Shown here: piece after piece, positions 32,601-41,155 of the stretch | How the letters are laid out: every line of letters begins with the position of its first letter | Position numbering within the stretch: position 1 is the stretch's first letter | Source: Parachlamydiales bacterium | GTDB taxonomy: Bacteria; Chlamydiota; Chlamydiia; Chlamydiales; Rhabdochlamydiaceae | Direction of reading: 5' to 3' | Assembly: GCA_020053915.1 (NCBI GenBank) | Contig: JAGVMG010000062.1 | Location: 22,795 to 86,794, forward strand | DNA length: 64,000 nt | Notes under the pieces: model-generated | The model's database searches: none | What the model saw: the letters and a program-made list of their open reading frames with translations, nothing else | What the model was told of the DNA's origin: nothing | Position numbers and translations under genes: made by a program

Positions 32601-33697
32601 AGGATACAAATTCAAAGCTCACTACTGAAGAGGCTATTTCTATTGTCGATACACTACTGGATAAAGCAGATGCATACCAAGAAAACTGCATTACCGAACT
32701 ACAAGAAATCGAACAGAGCGAGCTGAGTAAAAACAATAAAAATGCTCTCAAAAAACGGTATGAAGAGGCGGCTAAAAAATCAGAGCCCTTAATCCAAGCT
32801 CTCACAGATTTAAAACACAGTCCGCACAGACTCCTCCACAACAAAGCTCTAAAAAAGCAACTCAAACCGCTAGATAAAACACTCAAAACGATCGAAAACA
32901 CTTTGAAGCGAAAAAAGACTCAACTCGAAGACTCTCAAGAGTGGATCCTTCAGCTTAAAGAGTCAATTGCAGAGATCTCTCGATTGAATATTATCGACCC
33001 TTCGATCGAAGGGCTGGTCGAAAAAACCCCTGTTTTAAGAAAAACAATCAAGACTCTGTCTGAACAGCACTCTCTCTTAACATGCTGCACGAGCCTGACG
33101 AAAATGGTCTCAGAATGTGAGAAAGAAGGAAAACTAATGGATCCAGCTCCGTGGCTAGAAGCGATCTCTTCGATAAATAATCAAAAGTTAAAAGAGAAGT
33201 TATCCCAAATCGTCAAACAGATCGCAAGAGCATCGAATGGTCAAGCGTTTAAAAAAGCCATCGATGAGTACAAGAGGGCCCTCGAAACGACGCATGAAGA
33301 AACGCTAGCAGATCTGAAAAAAACCAAGAAAAAAGCTGAAAAATTAAGCAGAGAGATCCGCGATATCATTCAAACAAACCATCTGCTCGATTCCTATGAC
33401 ATCCGCGATATGCACAAAGACAAAATTACAGCAGGGCTTACAAACGCCAAGACAGAAGCCAAGAAGTTAGCGAAATGGTCGAATAAAGAGTTACATGACG
33501 TTCTTCAATACCGTGTCTCTTCGAAGATCGTAAAGGAAGGAGCAAAGCTCGCTTCCGGCTACATCTTCAACGAAATCAAAGATAAGTTCGATAGCCTCCT
33601 GCAGTTCGTCCGCAGAGAAGAAACCTACCTATTCGGACTGGCTAGACACCAAGTGATGCTTCCTTATCTGCGAGCAACACAACCTCAAAAATCTTAA
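29606..33697 (+). CDS. Giant helical protein of unknown function, paralog 1 (1,363 aa)
   Basis: I recognise no known domain. ATG 29606 is preferred over TTG 29600 because of the AAGGG spacing. It opens with a run of about ten serines and a Gly/Pro/Ala-rich segment (GWGSWLLQ), a composition often seen in type III secretion signals. A Pro/Ala-rich linker near residues 390-420 divides an N-terminal helical part from the large central domain (motif YTTEALYTSFAQGLFSKYVK); the C-terminal 450 residues are strongly charged and coiled-coil-like (KKAEKLSREIRDIIQ). There is no signal peptide or clear membrane segment. The gene at 35554-39558 has the same layout and local matches, so they are paralogs. 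A strong terminator follows. Confidence 0.85.
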   Translation: MSSSSSSSSSSSGLPGSSVTPAALPPAPTGWGSWLLQRGSGLASGAASKASNLWQGTKSRLGRAKDVAVQSSKRGFEKVKNTAVAADQWGLARAEKTGDWIGSTIDSVVGTVGSVVSFGRHPVETLKKAVRETPPEHLVALKTALDEIIDHPNAVTQKNLFDLHTALSQISDEEWKSYIPHLIGEDFEKIHTLRDSCSPESVQHILALTAKDELVLSDDELSVPKQLQQAIGSIIDARTGIIDKAVDRLGDKVMHPKHGMLAQWIRTPELKLTDIQEGVILLQQLVEDNSPREKLLPITVTLKNLISGYSRKLPSSYLKYQLELLLRRLRRYNRTATAPSAPLKTPLKNALKALSAEITNETGPLIKAFEKVGDTVVEKLTRKAQETLPEVFGKPPSPFAPPAAAGTPPATASAASSSKTKPGMLGALLSYGLQQISSAIKSGVESLGDQGAQYIGIWLLPALQEGAKALEEKSMFKTQRKKLREIIAEISEEKTPGVKTLKNDLSLQKLWQLLKDNIECINSVDINIHGFDIPKLFSSAKTPDPKRLLIQNSHEAREAKNVRIDPNTTDESSWKQRAQIEKKLWVRNTTNFVVIKRIFEKACKFNPNNALYYQLMQGANQATDPKAKLKELFFTELQNRGVSGFQRAYLKVYYTIFWSFLNNILKDLTTNISKEVFQWIESNKNSEYTNFKSMLIENFTRYLGILGGSYKRVANDPKPYDKPSKMLIKDLADPELNDGYTTEALYTSFAQGLFSKYVKNWFNSALLKIAVGDGKELVQELINSGIKSLSDDYGYTHTLNTLLVEQLEQLIHTVRYEIASGKKLNPTPLNAALSEHKKLELQSLVKNLLEVLPMGKCNTHAELRTLLKGDSFRANMSTFKDSLFLDKVIENVSDGISVAMNMLLKKERLHEIMYKMTSSLNRIYVEGDSSTVEQREATQDRLSKLSSELLDLHIHSALDRYLSPPEENTSTPTKGYVKQLKKSTSLFTTQVQKHLKRLKDTNSKLTTEEAISIVDTLLDKADAYQENCITELQEIEQSELSKNNKNALKKRYEEAAKKSEPLIQALTDLKHSPHRLLHNKALKKQLKPLDKTLKTIENTLKRKKTQLEDSQEWILQLKESIAEISRLNIIDPSIEGLVEKTPVLRKTIKTLSEQHSLLTCCTSLTKMVSECEKEGKLMDPAPWLEAISSINNQKLKEKLSQIVKQIARASNGQAFKKAIDEYKRALETTHEETLADLKKTKKKAEKLSREIRDIIQTNHLLDSYDIRDMHKDKITAGLTNAKTEAKKLAKWSNKELHDVLQYRVSSKIVKEGAKLASGYIFNEIKDKFDSLLQFVRREETYLFGLARHQVMLPYLRATQPQKS

Positions 33698-33709
33698 ACG
33701 ATCACAAAA

Positions 33710-33750
33710 AAAGTGCGGAGTATAGGCTTCGCACTTTATTTTTTTCTTTC
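33710..33750 (+). terminator. Intrinsic terminator
   Basis: Stem AAAGTGCG (33710-33717) pairs with CGCACTTT (33730-33737), followed by a T-rich tract to about 33750. It closes the first giant gene as a monocistronic unit. Confidence 0.85.
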
Positions 33751-33806
33751 AATTCTCTATTTTTCTTTCCCAACGTTCAATATTCTTGAAAAGGCGGGAA
33801 ATCACT

Positions 33807-34874
33807 ATGTCAGTGCGCAATCTAGGTATTCAATTAGGGTTAAAACTCGCAGCTCTCATCGTTAGCTTGGGGGCTTGCTTCAGTTCAGCCTCTGCCCAAG
33901 CATCATCCAAATTTCCAGAGCCTATCGACATCGTCTACCTGTGGGTGGATGGCAGCGATCCGGAATGGTATTCAATTAAGAGTTTTCATCAAAGAGCACT
34001 TACCCCTCAATCTGCTCCTACGCAAGACGCCCATACCATCAACCGCTTTTCTGACAACGAGGAATTGCGCTATTCTCTGCGTTCTATCCTCAAATATGCC
34101 CCTTTCTTTAACCATATCTATATTGTTACGATGAATCAAATCCCGAAGTGGTTAAAACCTCACCCGAAAATCACAATCGTAGATCACAAGGAAATTTTTT
34201 TAAATCAACACGACCTGCCGACATTTAATTCTCAGGCCCTCGAATGCAATTTACACAGGATTGCCAACCTTTCGGAGCATTTTATCTACTTCAATGACGA
34301 TGTCCTCTTAGGACGCCCCGTCACTCCGTTCGACTTTTTCACCCTTGATGGCAAAGTCAAAGTGCTCTTCGAGTCCTCTTTGAGCCCTTCTGGTCCCCCG
34401 AATGACAACGAAACCACCTACCGCACGGCCTGGCGCAATACAAATGCCCTGCTCGATGCTTTCTACATTAAGGAACCGCGTTATCGCCTTTGCCACGCTC
34501 CCTTCGCACTGAAAAAATCGTATATCGAAGCTACCGAAGAGGAATTTCCCTTCGTTTTCGCATCAAATTCCTCGCATAAATTTCGCTGCAAAGAGGACTA
34601 CAATGTCACAAACGGCCTCTTCCAATACCATTGGCTGTACCACGATAAAGTGGAAGAGGGAGAGCTCACCAATCTCATGGTGACTTTACGAGCAGACGAA
34701 TGGATCATCAGAACAAAGCGGGCTCTTGCTCGCCTGAAATCAGAACATCCACACACCTTTTGCCTCCAGGACAATATGGATGAGAAAAGCGTTAAGACAA
34801 AACAACTGCTCAAAGAGCTGCTTGAAAGTTGGTACCCCGATCCGGCTCCCTGGGAAAAGGACAGATCTCACTGA
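33807..34874 (+). CDS. Exported Stealth-family sugar-phosphate transferase
   Basis: A 355-residue Stealth protein, the family that includes bacterial capsule hexose-phosphotransferases and the human GlcNAc-1-phosphotransferase GNPTAB. CR1 is IDIVYLWVDGSDPEW (residues 40-54). CR2 covers FSDNEELRYSLRSILKYAPF, NHIYIVTMNQIPKWL, LPTFNSQALECNLHRI and EHFIYFNDDVLLGRP. CR3 is seen as RLCHAPFALKKSYIE and later HKFRC with FQYHWLYH. Unusually there is an N-terminal Sec-type signal (LAALIVSLGACFSSASAQA): either signal-peptidase-I cleaved or, given LGAC, a lipoprotein. ATG 33807 with GGCGGG upstream is chosen over TTG 33786. It ends 7 bases inside the convergent mazG gene. Confidence 0.85.
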   Translation: MSVRNLGIQLGLKLAALIVSLGACFSSASAQASSKFPEPIDIVYLWVDGSDPEWYSIKSFHQRALTPQSAPTQDAHTINRFSDNEELRYSLRSILKYAPFFNHIYIVTMNQIPKWLKPHPKITIVDHKEIFLNQHDLPTFNSQALECNLHRIANLSEHFIYFNDDVLLGRPVTPFDFFTLDGKVKVLFESSLSPSGPPNDNETTYRTAWRNTNALLDAFYIKEPRYRLCHAPFALKKSYIEATEEEFPFVFASNSSHKFRCKEDYNVTNGLFQYHWLYHDKVEEGELTNLMVTLRADEWIIRTKRALARLKSEHPHTFCLQDNMDEKSVKTKQLLKELLESWYPDPAPWEKDRSH

Positions 34875-35503
34875 CGCTCCCATTCTCGAAAGCGTTTTTC
34901 ATAGCCCTGTAACGTGCGGCGCAAAGCGCTTTCCAAATCGATACCGCTCTCTTCGCTGCGAAGGATCAATGCCATTAGAGCCTTTCCCGCCTGCTCTTCA
35001 TTTAAAGCCTCTCTGTCCATCTCAGGGAGTTTTGGAAACTGAGCGCGCTTCATTTTTTTCGCCATTTTCTGTGCTTTAATGAGCGTCGGCAATGTGGGAG
35101 GAATCCCATCTAAAGCGCTTTCTCGCTTTTCATGGTGTTTCTCTTCTTTTTTGATCTTTTCCCAATTGTGGAGCACATCCCCTACTCCCTCAATTTTCAG
35201 ATCGCCAAATACATGAGGATGACGCCGGATCAGCTTTTCTCGAATGGCTTTTACAATCTCTTCTATCGAAAAACGCCCCTCTTTTTCCCCTAATTTTCCG
35301 TAAAATATGATCGTATAGAGAAGATCCCCCAACTCTTCGACAATCTTGTGATCTTCGTTGTGGTCAACCGCCTCGATCACCTCATGAGCCTCTTCGAGTA
35401 CAAAGGGCTGCAGACTGGAAAATGTCTGCTCCTGATCCCAAGGACAACCTCCTGGTCCGATCAGTTTTTGAGCTACCTCTAATAACGCATCAAATTCTTT
35501 CAT
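34868..35503 (-). CDS. mazG: Nucleoside triphosphate pyrophosphohydrolase MazG
   Basis: A 211-residue MazG-type all-alpha NTP-PPase that cleaves (d)NTPs to monophosphates and limits damaged or signal nucleotides. It shows GGCPWDQEQTFSSLQPFVLE, EEAHEVIEAV and VEELGDLLYTIIFYGKLGE, holding the EExxE and ExxD metal ligands, followed by IRRHPHVFGD. It has one strong catalytic repeat plus a C-terminal half, shorter than the two-domain E. coli enzyme. It is convergent with, and overlaps by 7 bases, the Stealth gene, and is divergent from the second giant gene. Confidence 0.93.
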   Translation of the reverse strand: MKEFDALLEVAQKLIGPGGCPWDQEQTFSSLQPFVLEEAHEVIEAVDHNEDHKIVEELGDLLYTIIFYGKLGEKEGRFSIEEIVKAIREKLIRRHPHVFGDLKIEGVGDVLHNWEKIKKEEKHHEKRESALDGIPPTLPTLIKAQKMAKKMKRAQFPKLPEMDREALNEEQAGKALMALILRSEESGIDLESALRRTLQGYEKRFREWERQ

Positions 35504-35553
35504 AGGTCCTCCAATAGAGGGGAATATGTTAGCGCTGATTGCATTTGACGGAA

Positions 35554-38500
35554 ATGAAAAACAACGTTACAACCTTCCCCAAAATTAAACTTTGGCAACA
35601 AATGACAACTCAAACAACACCTAAAAAGCAAACGTGGGGAGCGTGGTTGCTCGAAAACCTCATGCACCCCGTCCAGATAGGAAGCTCTAAGGCAACGCAT
35701 GGCGCACTTCAAGGCTCTCACCAATACGCACTAGCTAACGAAGATAAGCTCGCAGGCTCTCTCAATCAGGTGCTTTCCAAGGCGTTACTCGATCCTGCAC
35801 CTCAAGCTCTTTACTCCTTGCGAGATCGAATGAAAGACTTTGAAAAAGCTCCTGACAACAAAAAAGCGATGGCACTTTTTACTGCACTTACCGCAATAAA
35901 TAGAGAGCATCCTGATCTCATTAAAACCAAGCTTTCAGAGCGGGAACAGAAACACTTCGCCCATTTGCTTAAAACACTCGATCCCGACCGTTCGACATCC
36001 GAGATTCCCACGCGTTTTCGACAATGGTTTGAGAGTGTCGATAAAGCTGTCACCAAACTGATTGGAGATAAAGAAGGAGCGATCCGAAAGTTGGGGAACT
36101 ACGTCACTGACACCTTGGAGCCCGCTCTCTGTGCCCAGCCCCATCCATTGCTAAAGCGATGTCATGAAATGCTACAAGTCTTTCAGTTGCACTATTCCAC
36201 CACCCCTAAAGAGCAGTTGCGTCCCTTGTGGACGGAGTGCATGAAATGCTTAACGCAACTGGAACAGAATACAGAACATGCGCCCTTCGCACGCGATGAA
36301 TGGAAAATCATCGCGAAAGACATGCGCGCGGTAAACACTTGGGTCCAATCGAAAAAAACCGCCTATCGGCCCGAGCCGATTCAAATCTGGGGAATGGTCG
36401 AAAAGGCCTACAAAAGCCAACAGGGAATTGCGGATAAAATGGGAGATGTCTTGGTTTCTAAAATTCAGGGAGTCCTCCCCTCTCTTGTCAAGCTCCCGGG
36501 GCAAATGATTGCTGATGTTTTTGGAAGTGAGCCAACGCCACCCACAGGGCCAGCTGCCCCTGTGTTACCCCTCCCGACGCCCCCTCCCTCTTCTAAGACA
36601 ACAGCATCACCCGATAAACAAACCTTCCCACAAAAGCTCCTTGAGCAAGCGGAATCCGTTTTAAACAGTTGCAAAGATCATATTTCCAAAAAAGCGATTA
36701 CTGGTATTGCGACATTGATGCAATTTGCCTTTAATAAAGTAACGGATAAATTGCACAAGTATAAAGACCAGCAGACCATTGAACTAAAAATCAAACCCCT
36801 TCTCGAAAAAATTCAAACTGTCAGCAAACAAGGCTCTTGGAACGAACTGTACAAGACTCTGAGCGCCTCTACGAAGGTCATGAGAGAGCACATCATCTTG
36901 TTTCAAGGGATCCGTCTTCCAACCAGTGGGAAACAAAAAAAACGCACTTCAGCCATTCCCGATCTCTTAAACAATATCGCAAAGCATCAAAGGGTTCTCA
37001 AACAAGAATCCTCAGAAGAACCAACACAGATCACCTCTACAATGATAGCTGAAGAAGCGGTGAAATTTAGAACGCGTGCAACTGTTTTTCTTCCGATTAA
37101 ACTTGCGTCTGAATGGATCTGTAGCTTTCAAACATCCGAGCAATTTTTTGCAGATCTATTAGCCATTCCCCCTTCTGGCGCCCCAGAACAATGGGAAGAG
37201 ACCTTTCGCCAGCGTTTTTTTGATGAGATTGAGAAAGCAGATATTTTCATAGCGCGCAAATGGATGGCAAAAGGGTTCTATTATGCGATCTCCCCCATTT
37301 CTACTATTTTTACTGAGAGTTTTCTCGATCGGATTACGGATGCAATGCACACATGGAAGACAAAGGATGATCCAGCAAACCCGCGGGATATTGAGATCAT
37401 TGGTTTAGTACGCAACTGGCTTGCCATCTTGAGTAGTTCCTACACCCAAGCTGCCAATGTATCTCCGAAAAAGGCTAAGGATTTCAAGGAAATGCTCACG
37501 GAAGCTCTTCATAGCCCCGGGCACAATCATGGTCTCAAACCTCACGAAGTCTATGCTTCTTTTGCTCAAGCGGGAATGGAAGTTTTTGGGCCTAAGTTCG
37601 ATTGGCGAGCCCGCGTTAATCGCTATTGGGATGGACCGCCTCCCGCTCAATTTTCTAGTCCAGTTTTAGATCCTCTTTATCTCGGATTTCAAACAACGGC
37701 TCGCTACTCGATTAATGCGTTAATTTGGTTCCCAGAATGGATATGCAACCAGCTTTTGCACGGATCGACCAAGCTTTTCTTGCGTTATAACACTCTTTTA
37801 CAAAACCAAGTGGAAACGACGGTTCAATCCCTCTCTCATCACACCCCATTAGCGCACTCATTTAATCAAGTGGTTTTCAAACAGTTGCAAAAAATACGCG
37901 ATATCATCCGAGTCAATTTTTCGACAGACTCCTCCCAAAAAAAACCAAAAGAACTCGTGCATTCTGCAGCGAAAAAGAGAGCCGTTTCTGATCTTATCGA
38001 ATATCTCTTTGAAGTGCTCAATAAGAGCCGATACAACACTCCAGACAAATTAAAACGGTATCTCAATGGAGATCTCACTCTTCAAGAGCGCGTGGAAAAA
38101 GAGATCGAAGGGCTATTCCTTCCCAAGGCGTTAGAAACCGGCGTCAAAACGATTTTATCTGCGGTAGAGACGCTCTCTTTTGACGAGTTGATGTACCATG
38201 GCCTCACGATTGCAAATAAAACCTTTGAGCCCACTGAACCTGTCACAAAAAAAGAATTTACCGTCTTAGAAAGCGGGATCTCAGAGCTCATCGACCAGAT
38301 CCTCGAGTCTTCTATTTTTTATGCACTCAATGATGCTTTTGATTTTAAAGGCAAAAAACAGAAAAAGGGGATCCACCGTTTCTTTAGAGGAATCAAAAAA
38401 GACATCTCTCAGAGCATCGCCGAAATTAAGTACTCCATGAAAGAGGATCCTTATAAATTTGGAAAAGCAGCCATTGCACATAATATTAAACTTCAAAAAA

Positions 38501-39558
38501 AACAATTAAACCGCCTCAGCGGTGCCGATGGCAATCCCGACTTTCACTCGGAGACAAAGCAAAAACTCAACGCGATCTCAGCTATGCTCGCTCGCAAATG
38601 TAAAAGTTTAGGCCGTCATTTGGACTCTGCCACTCTCCTTCAGAATAAAAGCTCTCAGTGGAAAAAAGGACAAAAATGGTTAGAAGAATGTGTCGATCAT
38701 TCGGAACACTTTATTCAAACTCTTTCCAACCACACCTATAAACAAAATACGCTGCCCATAGCAACACTAGCATTGCAAAACTTTTCCAAGTCGATCCGGA
38801 AATATGAACAATGCGCTTACTCTCCTTCCATTCTAAAAAAATTGAAGGCGTTTGAAAAAGAGCTTCAGAAACAGTATACAGAAATTCAAACCAAACATGC
38901 AGAACTTGAACTCATCCATTCGATTTCTCATCAGTTTGACACATTCAAAACTGATATACAGAGTATCATTGCATCAAATAGAACGAGAACAAGTGCGGAA
39001 AAACAGCACACACTGAATCTCATTGCAAAACTTTCAGACCGAAGCGTTCGGCATAAGCTGCTTCCTTGTCTCAAACTCTTAGAAAAGTCAACAAATCAAT
39101 TAGACACCGCCACTGCAGGAAAAGCTTTTAGAAAAACGATTGAAAAGATTGCGCGAGAAAAACAAAATGCCTTGGATTGGGATCATTCAGCACTGCAGGA
39201 CACCGTCAAAGAACTTAAGAAACAAGCCCGCCTAGAAAAAAAACAATCCCTTGTCAAAATTCAAGAATACGCGAACAAAATCAATAAAAAAGCAACACGG
39301 ATCAATGATCATCTCACCCGTTTAGAAAGCTGGGGAAATGAACTGCTCGAGATCCCTATTATCAGTTTTCTCCCTTTTGACATGGGATGGATCTCCGATG
39401 CGTGCAAACAGGTCGCATTTGATTTAGGCAATGCAAAAGTCTCTGAGATACGCAAAGCCATTTCTCAAAAACACAACTACACAAGCGCCTTAAACCAGTT
39501 GATTATTTTCCCCTTCTTGAATAAATATGCCAAACATTACCTCAAGGACAAAAAATGA
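35554..39558 (+). CDS. Giant helical protein of unknown function, paralog 2 (about 1,334 aa)
   Basis: This is the counterpart of the protein at 29606-33697. It shares an N-terminal Trp-Gly motif (TWGAWLL versus GWGSWLL), a helical N-terminal region with matching ALFTALTAI/DLHTALSQI segments, a Pro-rich linker at about residues 330-350, a central domain with matching blocks (NWLAILSSSYTQAAN versus RYLGILGGSYKRVAN; VYASFAQAGMEVFGPKF versus LYTSFAQGLFSKYVKNW) and a charged coiled-coil C-terminus. There is no signal peptide. The start is uncertain: ATG 35554 has only a close GACGGA, and ATG 35602 (MTTQTTPKK) gives 1,318 residues. It is coupled to the Nudix gene by an ATGA overlap. Confidence 0.83.
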   Translation: MKNNVTTFPKIKLWQQMTTQTTPKKQTWGAWLLENLMHPVQIGSSKATHGALQGSHQYALANEDKLAGSLNQVLSKALLDPAPQALYSLRDRMKDFEKAPDNKKAMALFTALTAINREHPDLIKTKLSEREQKHFAHLLKTLDPDRSTSEIPTRFRQWFESVDKAVTKLIGDKEGAIRKLGNYVTDTLEPALCAQPHPLLKRCHEMLQVFQLHYSTTPKEQLRPLWTECMKCLTQLEQNTEHAPFARDEWKIIAKDMRAVNTWVQSKKTAYRPEPIQIWGMVEKAYKSQQGIADKMGDVLVSKIQGVLPSLVKLPGQMIADVFGSEPTPPTGPAAPVLPLPTPPPSSKTTASPDKQTFPQKLLEQAESVLNSCKDHISKKAITGIATLMQFAFNKVTDKLHKYKDQQTIELKIKPLLEKIQTVSKQGSWNELYKTLSASTKVMREHIILFQGIRLPTSGKQKKRTSAIPDLLNNIAKHQRVLKQESSEEPTQITSTMIAEEAVKFRTRATVFLPIKLASEWICSFQTSEQFFADLLAIPPSGAPEQWEETFRQRFFDEIEKADIFIARKWMAKGFYYAISPISTIFTESFLDRITDAMHTWKTKDDPANPRDIEIIGLVRNWLAILSSSYTQAANVSPKKAKDFKEMLTEALHSPGHNHGLKPHEVYASFAQAGMEVFGPKFDWRARVNRYWDGPPPAQFSSPVLDPLYLGFQTTARYSINALIWFPEWICNQLLHGSTKLFLRYNTLLQNQVETTVQSLSHHTPLAHSFNQVVFKQLQKIRDIIRVNFSTDSSQKKPKELVHSAAKKRAVSDLIEYLFEVLNKSRYNTPDKLKRYLNGDLTLQERVEKEIEGLFLPKALETGVKTILSAVETLSFDELMYHGLTIANKTFEPTEPVTKKEFTVLESGISELIDQILESSIFYALNDAFDFKGKKQKKGIHRFFRGIKKDISQSIAEIKYSMKEDPYKFGKAAIAHNIKLQKKQLNRLSGADGNPDFHSETKQKLNAISAMLARKCKSLGRHLDSATLLQNKSSQWKKGQKWLEECVDHSEHFIQTLSNHTYKQNTLPIATLALQNFSKSIRKYEQCAYSPSILKKLKAFEKELQKQYTEIQTKHAELELIHSISHQFDTFKTDIQSIIASNRTRTSAEKQHTLNLIAKLSDRSVRHKLLPCLKLLEKSTNQLDTATAGKAFRKTIEKIAREKQNALDWDHSALQDTVKELKKQARLEKKQSLVKIQEYANKINKKATRINDHLTRLESWGNELLEIPIISFLPFDMGWISDACKQVAFDLGNAKVSEIRKAISQKHNYTSALNQLIIFPFLNKYAKHYLKDKK

Positions 39559-40043
39559 ACCTCTTGGAAAGACAATTTACGGCCACTGTCTATATCCTCC
39601 ATGATGACAAAGTCCTACTCCATTTCCATGCCAAATTCGGCAAATGGCTCCCTCCAGGCGGGCATCTAGAACACAATGAAACACCCCAGGAATGCGCTAA
39701 ACGAGAAGCCTTCGAGGAAACAGGCTTAGAGATCGAATTTGTCAAAGATGAACACCTTTGGGTCGATTACTCCAATGCGACAAGCATCGAGCGCCCCTTC
39801 CTCTGCTTGCTAGAAAACATCCCCGCACAAGGCACATCACCTCCTCATCAACATGTCGACTTTATCTTTGTCGGGACTCCCGTTGGAGGTGTTTTGAGCG
39901 AAGCTGCGATCCGCGACACCCAAGCTAAATGGGTGACCCTTGAAGAGGTTTTAGCCCTCACTCCTAACGAGGATGTTTTTGCCGAAACACAGCAGACAAT
40001 CCAGAAAATCTTTCAATGGATGCAAACATTATCGATAAGATAA
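39555..40043 (+). CDS. Nudix hydrolase
   Basis: A 162-residue Nudix pyrophosphohydrolase with an exact box (G36-x5-E42-x7-REAFEETGL, residues 36-58) preceded by WLPPGG. The fold removes nucleoside diphosphates linked to other groups; the substrate is open (nucleotide sanitation, NADH, ADP-ribose or sugar nucleotides). It overlaps the giant gene by 4 bases (ATGA) and the next ATPase by 28 bases, so all three are probably cotranslated. Confidence 0.92.
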   Translation: MNLLERQFTATVYILHDDKVLLHFHAKFGKWLPPGGHLEHNETPQECAKREAFEETGLEIEFVKDEHLWVDYSNATSIERPFLCLLENIPAQGTSPPHQHVDFIFVGTPVGGVLSEAAIRDTQAKWVTLEEVLALTPNEDVFAETQQTIQKIFQWMQTLSIR

Positions 40044-41152
40044 AAAAACAAGGCCTATACATCGCCTCCACTGGCCAGCATGTCGGTAAAACGACGACAA
40101 CACTCGGCCTATTTTCCGGTCTAAAGAAACGGTGTCAAACCGTTGGCTACATGAAGCCGATAGGTCAAGAACATGTGCAAATCAAAAAGGATGTGCACAT
40201 CGATAAAGATGTTCTCATCTTTAAGGATCATTTCCATTTAAAATCGGGATATGAAGAGATGAGCCCCGTGCTCATCCCTCCTGGGTTTACACGGGATTTT
40301 CTCGATGGAAAAATCACAGAATATTCTTTATGCAAAAAGATTACCAATGCCGCCCAGGTTCTCTTAGCACAAAACCAAGTTGTTCTCTTTGAAGGCACTG
40401 GACATTGTGGTGTCGGCTCTATCCTTAACCTTAACAATGCGCAGGTTGCCGCCCACCTCAACATCCCTCTTATCCTCATCGTTCCGGGGGGATTAGGATC
40501 CTCTTTTGATGAACTCATGCTAAATAAAACCCTCTGCGATGCTTATGGAGTACGCATCTTAGGGGTCATTCTTAACCGAGTCTTGCCAGAAAAAAAGAGC
40601 ATGATCGATCACTACATGCAAAAAGCTCTTTCTCGCTGGAAGCTTCCGATCTTAGGCTCAATCCCTTTTGATCCCTTTTTAAGCAACCCGACTATGCGCG
40701 ACTTCGAAGCACTTTTCGAAACCCCCTTAAAAACAGGAGAATCTCATCGGCTGCGCCATTTTAAACAGATCCGCCTCGTCGCCACCTCTGTCGATACCTA
40801 TCGTGAGTTGATCCTTCCCAATCAGCTCATCATCACTCCCGCCAATCGAGAAGAGATCATTTTAGCCACCCTCGCCAAGCACTGGGACGTGAAAATTGCA
40901 GACCCCACCCAAGATTTAAAAGCAGGGATGATTCTAACAGGAGACTACCCTCCGCGACATTACATCATCGAAGAGTTGAAAAAAGCAAACATCCCGATGA
41001 TCTATACCCCCTTTCATAGTCATACTGCGATGAAAATGATCACCTCATTCACCGCTAAAATCCAAACAGAGGATGTAGAAAAAATTAAAGAAGCGATCGA
41101 TGTGGTCGAAAAACACCTCGATTTCGATCAGATTGCAGACCTTTTAACTTAA
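40016..41152 (+). CDS. BioD/Pta-N-like P-loop ATPase with C-terminal DRTGG-type domain
   Basis: A 378-residue protein. The N-terminal half has a dethiobiotin-synthetase-like P-loop, ASTGQHVGKTTTTLGL (Gly20-Thr27), the second loop GYMKPIGQ and the acidic VVLFEGTGHCGVGS segment (BioD Walker B position). Residues about 240-340 resemble the DRTGG regulatory domain found behind such ATPases in phosphotransacetylases (LIITPANREEIILATL, GMILTGDYPP). There is no Pta catalytic domain. Biotin synthesis is unlikely without the rest of bio genes; a nucleotide-sensing role is inferred. It ends 3 bases from the convergent transglutaminase-like gene. Confidence 0.78.
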   Translation: MDANIIDKIKKQGLYIASTGQHVGKTTTTLGLFSGLKKRCQTVGYMKPIGQEHVQIKKDVHIDKDVLIFKDHFHLKSGYEEMSPVLIPPGFTRDFLDGKITEYSLCKKITNAAQVLLAQNQVVLFEGTGHCGVGSILNLNNAQVAAHLNIPLILIVPGGLGSSFDELMLNKTLCDAYGVRILGVILNRVLPEKKSMIDHYMQKALSRWKLPILGSIPFDPFLSNPTMRDFEALFETPLKTGESHRLRHFKQIRLVATSVDTYRELILPNQLIITPANREEIILATLAKHWDVKIADPTQDLKAGMILTGDYPPRHYIIEELKKANIPMIYTPFHSHTAMKMITSFTAKIQTEDVEKIKEAIDVVEKHLDFDQIADLLT

Positions 41153-41155
41153 AAA

